Assembly: GCA_903864455.1 (NCBI GenBank)
Contig: CAIPFW010000172.1
Coordinates: 1-9,855, forward strand
Length of the DNA stretch: 9,855 nt
Source of the DNA: an uncultured Anaplasmataceae bacterium
GTDB taxonomy: Bacteria > Pseudomonadota > Alphaproteobacteria > Rickettsiales > CAIPFW01
Reading direction: 5' to 3'
Made by a program: the position numbers and the translations under genes. The notes beneath the pieces are model-generated. The model saw nothing but the letters and a program-made list of their open reading frames with translations, made no database searches and was not told the DNA's origin. Each line of letters starts with the position of its first letter. The first letter of the stretch is position 1. Of the stretch, positions 5,825-9,855 are shown in pieces.

Positions 5825-6322
5825 ATGAACTCTAATCTTCAATTTATAAAAAAAGTTGCCGTTGTGATGGGTAGCCAATCAGATTTTGAAACTATGAAAC
5901 ACGCTGTAGAAATTTTAGAAAAATTAGAAATCGAATACGATGTAAAAGTTATCTCTGCTCACAGAACGCCCGAAAGGCTTTATAGTTTTGCAAAATTCGC
6001 TCACGAAAATTATTGTTGCATCATCGCAGGTGCAGGAGGTGCGGCTCACTTACCCGGTATGATATCGTCCATGTCATTTTTGCCAATTTTTGGAGTCCCT
6101 GTAAATGCGACGTCTTTGAACGGATTGGACTCATTATTATCAATCGTGCAAATGCCTGGTGGAATTCCCGTTTCAACAATGTCGATTGGAATAAGCGGAG
6201 CAAAAAACGCAGGATTATCCGTCGCTGCCATTATCGCTCTTTATGATGAGAGAATAAAACGCAATTTAATAGCGTTTCGTCAAAATCAAACTGACGCCGT
6301 GAAAGAAGAAGTTAAAAATTAA
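5825..6322 (+). CDS. purE: N5-carboxyaminoimidazole ribonucleotide mutase (PurE, class I)
   Basis: PurE moves the carboxyl group of N5-CAIR to carbon 4 to give CAIR in de novo purine synthesis, following PurK. The 165-residue protein is complete and of normal class I length. Visible motifs are the phosphate-binding VVMGSQSD (13-20), SAHRTPE with catalytic His46 (His45 in E. coli), AGAGGAAHLPG (about 68-78) and the SLLSIVQMPGGIPVSTMSIG region. The class I features argue against a PurE that works directly on AIR with CO2. The ATG has no Shine-Dalgarno. The gene begins 23 bases after the tRNA CCA end and is probably made from the same precursor RNA. purK, often adjacent, is not in the window. 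Retention of purine synthesis argues against a Rickettsia-like gene set. Confidence 0.95.
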   Translation: MNSNLQFIKKVAVVMGSQSDFETMKHAVEILEKLEIEYDVKVISAHRTPERLYSFAKFAHENYCCIIAGAGGAAHLPGMISSMSFLPIFGVPVNATSLNGLDSLLSIVQMPGGIPVSTMSIGISGAKNAGLSVAAIIALYDERIKRNLIAFRQNQTDAVKEEVKN

Positions 6323-6369
6323 CGATCTGAGAATTCACTTTCTTTATAGTATTTTTCTTCAAATCGTTA

Positions 6370-6384
6370 TATAATCATTATAAT
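6370..6384 (+). promoter_or_regulatory. Twin TATAAT boxes upstream of mtaB
   Basis: Two perfect TATAAT hexamers lie at 6370-6375 and 6379-6384, 32-41 bases before the mtaB ATG. Neither has a convincing -35 box at 16-18 bp, so promoter use is uncertain in this AT-rich spacer. Confidence 0.3.
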
Positions 6385-6415
6385 TAAAAAAAAATACTAT
6401 TTATTAACATCATTA

Positions 6416-7855
6416 ATGAATGATAAAGTTATAACTTTTGGTTGTAGATTGAATTTTTCTGAAAGTCAAATTATAGCTGACCATTTGAAAAATCTGGGCT
6501 TGGAGGATGATGTCATTGTCGTTCACTCTTGCGCCGTTACTCAGAACGCTGAAAAAGAATCTTTGAATAAAGTTAAGGAATTAATTAAGAAATACAGCGT
6601 TAATGAAGTTCTTGATTCTGCTCATAATGATGAACTGAGTAAAATAAATAAAGATAGCAATGTAAGTAAAAAAAAAATTTTTGTTACGGGTTGCTCGGCT
6701 CAACTGAATCCTGATAAATATTTGGCTTTGGGTGTCGATCGAGTGATTGGAAATGAGAATAAATTAGAAATTGATTCTTATAAAAACTATGGGCTTGTTG
6801 GCAACTCTGAGAAAAAAAAGATTTGGAGTGATATTTCAAATGTTCGAAAAATTGATTCGCTTCCAAAAACTACTATCATTGAAGGTCGAACTCGTGGTCT
6901 TATTCAAATTCAAAATGGTTGCGATCATGATTGTACCTTTTGCGTCATTTATAAAGCTCGCGGGAAAAACCGCTCTGTACCTTTAGCAGATATTTTTGAG
7001 CAAGTTCGCATTTTAGTTGAAAATAATTATCAAGAAATTGTATTTACAGGGGTCGATATTACAGATTATGGTAAAGATATAGGTAAGTATTTAGTCGAAT
7101 TTTCTGAAAACCACTCTCAAAACGAAAATAAAAATGAAGCTACAAGTGGGTCAAAATTAAATTTGGCAAAATTAATTAAAAAAACGCTGAATTTGTTCCC
7201 TAAAGTCAATAGATTGCGATTATCATCTATTGACGTAGCAGAAATTGATGACGAGTTATTTAATTTACTAGCTTCTGAGCCTAGAATCATGCCGTATATA
7301 CATATTTCAATGCAATCTGGGAGTAATTTGATTCTCAAAAGGATGAAAAGACGCCATTTGTCGCAAAATATCCGTGATTTTTGCTTAAATTTATTGAAAC
7401 TTCGAAGTGATATTGTTTTTGGAGCTGATATTATTGCAGGCTTTCCAACAGAAACGGATGAAAATTTTCAAGAAACCGTCAAACTCATTTCTGAAGAAAT
7501 TCCGAATTTTGTTCATCTGCATATTTTTCCATTTTCGGCTCATTCAGGGACAGCAGCTGCTCGAATGCCACAAATCAATGGGCGAATTATAAAAGAGCGA
7601 GCAAAGATTTTACGCGAAATTCATTATAAAAACAAATTACAACTTTTTGAAAAAATTCTTATAACGCAAAACATCACCGATGTCCTTTTTGAAACAAATG
7701 CAATTGGCAAAACTCCACAATTTTTTAAAGTTAAACTTGTTAATAATCATCAAGATGTGATTATTGGTAAAATTTTAAAAACTCGCCTGATTGGCATTGA
7801 GAAGGATTCAAAGAATTTTTTAAATCCGTTTTATTTCATTGGAGAGATTTTATAA
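6416..7855 (+). CDS. mtaB: tRNA (N6-threonylcarbamoyladenosine-C2)-methylthiotransferase MtaB
   Basis: MtaB is a radical-SAM enzyme that turns t6A37 into ms2t6A37 in tRNAs reading ANN codons. All three domains are present in 479 residues. The N-terminal methylthiotransferase domain has cluster cysteines Cys10 (FGCRLN), Cys39 (HSCAVT) and Cys93 (TGCSAQ). The radical-SAM core has CDHDCTFC (Cys169, Cys173, Cys176), then VFTGVDI, RLSSID and HISMQSGS. A divergent TRAM-like tail covers about 418-479. FGCRLN and SCAVT fit MtaB better than MiaB or RimO. It is longer than typical members (B. subtilis YqeV has about 450 residues) because of hydrophilic insertions at about 62-84 and 228-246. The ATG lacks a Shine-Dalgarno. 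The gene converges on the terminase gene with 18 bases between the stop codons. Confidence 0.92.
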   Translation: MNDKVITFGCRLNFSESQIIADHLKNLGLEDDVIVVHSCAVTQNAEKESLNKVKELIKKYSVNEVLDSAHNDELSKINKDSNVSKKKIFVTGCSAQLNPDKYLALGVDRVIGNENKLEIDSYKNYGLVGNSEKKKIWSDISNVRKIDSLPKTTIIEGRTRGLIQIQNGCDHDCTFCVIYKARGKNRSVPLADIFEQVRILVENNYQEIVFTGVDITDYGKDIGKYLVEFSENHSQNENKNEATSGSKLNLAKLIKKTLNLFPKVNRLRLSSIDVAEIDDELFNLLASEPRIMPYIHISMQSGSNLILKRMKRRHLSQNIRDFCLNLLKLRSDIVFGADIIAGFPTETDENFQETVKLISEEIPNFVHLHIFPFSAHSGTAAARMPQINGRIIKERAKILREIHYKNKLQLFEKILITQNITDVLFETNAIGKTPQFFKVKLVNNHQDVIIGKILKTRLIGIEKDSKNFLNPFYFIGEIL

Positions 7856-7883
7856 TTCTTTATAATTTAATTTTTATAAAATC
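7846..7883. terminator. Inverted repeat across the convergent gene ends
   Basis: GATTTTATAA (7846-7855) and TTATAAAATC (7874-7883) are perfect complements around an 18-base loop. Both genes end with the same codons (ATT TTA TAA), so both stop codons lie inside the stem. It could act as a weak bidirectional terminator, but the stem is almost pure A/T. Confidence 0.3.
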
Positions 7884-9679
7884 ATCATCGATATCTTCTT
7901 CTCGATCTTTTGCTTATTTTTTACCCATGAAAAAAATTGCGATATCGAATCAACTTGGTCATCGTGCTTTGAATACGGAAAACTAAACAATTCATTCTCT
8001 AAGTCGGCAAGCCAAGAAGAATTTTTCGGAAAAAAAACTTTTTTACTTGTGAAATAATGCAAAATTTCCTCAAAGCGAGATTCTTTACTTATTTTAGGGT
8101 TGCATTTAATAATAGTCATTCGATTTTCGCTCATCAAATCCTGAATCAACGCCGACCCGCTCGCCCTATCCTCAATCAAAACAACGCCGCCATATCTATC
8201 ATATTGGTCGATAACGATTTTTTTCAAATTTTGATAATCGACTTGCTTACGATACAAATCGATTAAATAATAATTATCACCCCTAATCTCCCACACCATC
8301 CCAACAGAAAAATTATTTTTTCCTATTGAGTTTGCTGTATCCCAAGAATGAATGATTTGTTTTTTTTGATTTTGAATTTTTATATTATTTGAAGTAAATT
8401 GATTTTTTTGAAAGTATTCTAATTGATTAGATGATTTCGATTGTGTTTTATTAATTTGAGATATTATGTAATCAAGCGTATTATATTTATTCATTGATTC
8501 AATACTTCCACATTCAGAATCGCATTTTAAAGCGATTTCAGGTGGGTTTAAAAAAGTTTTATACTTTTTTATAGGGTTATTTTTTTCAAAAATATCGTTT
8601 TTTTGACAACTTTCAGTAGAAATTTTATAAAAATCATTTGTATTCTTCGTAATTTGCTTTAAATTCTCAGTTTTTGAATCAAAATCTCTACCATATTCAT
8701 CATTACTTTGAATATAGTTTTCATCATTTGGTATTATGTAAATATCATCAATATAATTAACCATCTCAGTATTCAACAATGCGAAATCCCGAATTTGTGG
8801 ATTTTGCTGATATTGCGCATTAAAAATCGAAAGACCAATGTCATCCTTCAAATCCCGAATCGCCTCTTCATCAAAAACCTCATCATTTAAAATCTCCCCT
8901 TTCGCATATATTATCTCTTCATCAAAAAGTAAAATTTTTTTCTCATTTTCATTCAACAACTCCAGAGAAGCATGCTTCCATTTTTTTTTAACATCATCTT
9001 TTAACAAACCTCCTGCCAAATCATTCACATGAAGTCGTTGCATTATAACGAGCATCGACGATTCTTTTCGATTCAAACGTGAAAAAAAATTCATTTTAAA
9101 ATTATTAGCTGTGTTTTCAAGACGTTTTTTACTATAAACATCGCTTGGATTATGGGGGTCATCTACAATCACAAAATTCGCACCGACACCAATCGCACCA
9201 CTCGCAATAGATGTTGCAAAAATACCGCCACCACTCTCAACTTTAAAATCCAAAGCTCTGTTATTTTTTTTATCAATTTTTACTTTCGAAAAAAAATTTT
9301 GAAAAGCAGGTGACTGTATAATATCCTTACAATTTTTTATATGATGACTCGAAAGTCTTTTATGATGACTTACAACTATTATTTGTGCAAACGGATTATG
9401 ACCCAGTATCCATGCTGGAAAAATTATAGATGCAACTAAAGATTTACAATGCCGCGGGGGGAGATTGATTATTTGCCTCTTAAATTCACTATTCGCAACT
9501 TTATTTATATTGTCAAAATACATCCCACTCAAATAAAATGCCATCATTCTTATATGTCTGTAATTTTTCTCATTTTCAAAAACCACACCAATCTCATTCA
9601 AGACCGCGAGCACAAACTTTATAAAAAAATTAAAACATTCTTGATGACTTACAAATTTGTAATTCGTTAAATCCTTCAT
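7874..9679 (-). CDS. Phage/GTA-type terminase large subunit with a long insertion
   Basis: Terminase large subunits drive DNA into phage or gene-transfer-agent heads and cut it. In this 601-residue protein the ATPase domain has a Walker A-like PPRHCKS (74-80, with Cys where most have Gly), FPAWILGHNP (87-96), Walker B-like FVIVDDPHNP (169-178) and VIMQRLHVNDLAGG (211-224). The RNase H-like nuclease domain has HSWDTAN (444-450, metal-binding Asp), VLIEDRASGSALIQDL (500-515) and KHDDQVDSISQ (571-581). QYQQNP at 289-294 closes the ATPase half. Between about 305 and 438 lies an Asn/Lys/Ser/Ile-rich stretch, whereas relatives usually have a few dozen residues there. A stop codon directly before the ATG fixes the start. 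No other head, portal or tail gene is visible, so it may be a lone GTA or prophage relic. Confidence 0.88.
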   Translation of the reverse strand: MKDLTNYKFVSHQECFNFFIKFVLAVLNEIGVVFENEKNYRHIRMMAFYLSGMYFDNINKVANSEFKRQIINLPPRHCKSLVASIIFPAWILGHNPFAQIIVVSHHKRLSSHHIKNCKDIIQSPAFQNFFSKVKIDKKNNRALDFKVESGGGIFATSIASGAIGVGANFVIVDDPHNPSDVYSKKRLENTANNFKMNFFSRLNRKESSMLVIMQRLHVNDLAGGLLKDDVKKKWKHASLELLNENEKKILLFDEEIIYAKGEILNDEVFDEEAIRDLKDDIGLSIFNAQYQQNPQIRDFALLNTEMVNYIDDIYIIPNDENYIQSNDEYGRDFDSKTENLKQITKNTNDFYKISTESCQKNDIFEKNNPIKKYKTFLNPPEIALKCDSECGSIESMNKYNTLDYIISQINKTQSKSSNQLEYFQKNQFTSNNIKIQNQKKQIIHSWDTANSIGKNNFSVGMVWEIRGDNYYLIDLYRKQVDYQNLKKIVIDQYDRYGGVVLIEDRASGSALIQDLMSENRMTIIKCNPKISKESRFEEILHYFTSKKVFFPKNSSWLADLENELFSFPYSKHDDQVDSISQFFSWVKNKQKIEKKISMMIL

Positions 9680-9705
9680 TTATACTACTATTTTTCATTT
9701 TATTC

Positions 9706-9720
9706 TCAATTATTAATTGA
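9706..9720. repeat. Perfect 15-bp palindrome upstream of the terminase gene
   Basis: TCAATTATTAATTGA has seven-base arms around one base and lies 27-41 bases before the terminase ATG, where an operator would sit. With only two G/C bases it may be chance. Confidence 0.25.
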
Positions 9721-9779
9721 AAATTTAACGATTGGAATCATAAAATGATAAATTTTTTATTTTTTTAGAAAAATCTTCC

Positions 9780-9855
9780 TTAAAAGATAATCTTTAATAA
9801 AAGCTCTTCGAAAATCATAACACTTCTATCGCTACCTTCCTTTAATCCAATTTCG
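9780..9855 (-). CDS. Possible 3' end of an unidentified gene (partial)
   Basis: On the minus strand a frame entering from the right edge stays open for 24 codons and ends in TAA at 9780-9782. Its peptide has a natural composition (EIGLKEGSDRSVMIFEELL, then KIIF), and the other two minus frames stop within eight codons. It lies 100 bases upstream of the terminase gene on the same strand. An open run this short could be chance, and I cannot assign a family. Confidence 0.35.
   Translation of the reverse strand, partial: EIGLKEGSDRSVMIFEELLLKIIF

Noticed and set aside
1..9855. CRISPR array, insertion sequence or attachment site
   Set aside because: No regularly spaced repeats, transposase motifs or terminal inverted repeats were seen. 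The tRNA-Gly 3' end is not visibly duplicated in the window.

Overview
The window is a strongly AT-rich piece of an alphaproteobacterial genome, most likely a reduced, host-associated member of the Rickettsiales. The pointers are an ALAS-type hemA (Shemin pathway, a mainly alphaproteobacterial route), a monofunctional ribB, class I purE, a terminase of the alphaproteobacterial prophage/gene-transfer-agent type, near absence of Shine-Dalgarno sequences, TTG/GTG starts and AT-rich spacers. Retained riboflavin, purine and haem synthesis fits an Anaplasmataceae-like lineage better than Rickettsia; this placement is inference, not a database result.

Layout. (1) 14-391, minus: a small histidine-rich membrane protein or lipoprotein. 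About 400 bases of divergent intergenic DNA follow, with promoters facing both ways, a perfect palindrome and a possible CtrA site. (2) 813-2818, plus: ribB and hemA, 35 bases apart and probably one transcript. (3) 2897-5642, plus: three orphan genes, namely a single-pass membrane protein, a membrane-anchored trypsin-like serine protease without a PDZ domain, and a repeat-bearing hydrophilic protein. The first two have recognisable promoters; the third has only a weak candidate. (4) 5727-6322, plus: tRNA-Gly(GCC) and purE, 23 bases apart. (5) 6416-7855, plus: mtaB, the tRNA ms2t6A methylthiotransferase. (6) 7874-9679, minus: a phage/GTA-type terminase large subunit converging on mtaB, with a large insertion between its ATPase and nuclease domains. 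(7) At the right edge, a short open frame on the minus strand may be the 3' end of another gene.

The housekeeping genes (ribB, hemA, tRNA-Gly, purE, mtaB) are intact and keep their key residues. The least explained part is the 2.9-5.6 kb cassette, where a periplasm-facing protease sits between two proteins I do not recognise that may be distant relatives of each other. Three otherwise standard enzymes (protease, MtaB, terminase) carry extra hydrophilic, Asn/Ser/Lys-rich insertions. Two of the orphan genes have start regions that would gain an upstream ATG-AAA-AA start if one A were added to a nearby A-run, which suggests homopolymer slippage, decay or an assembly error.
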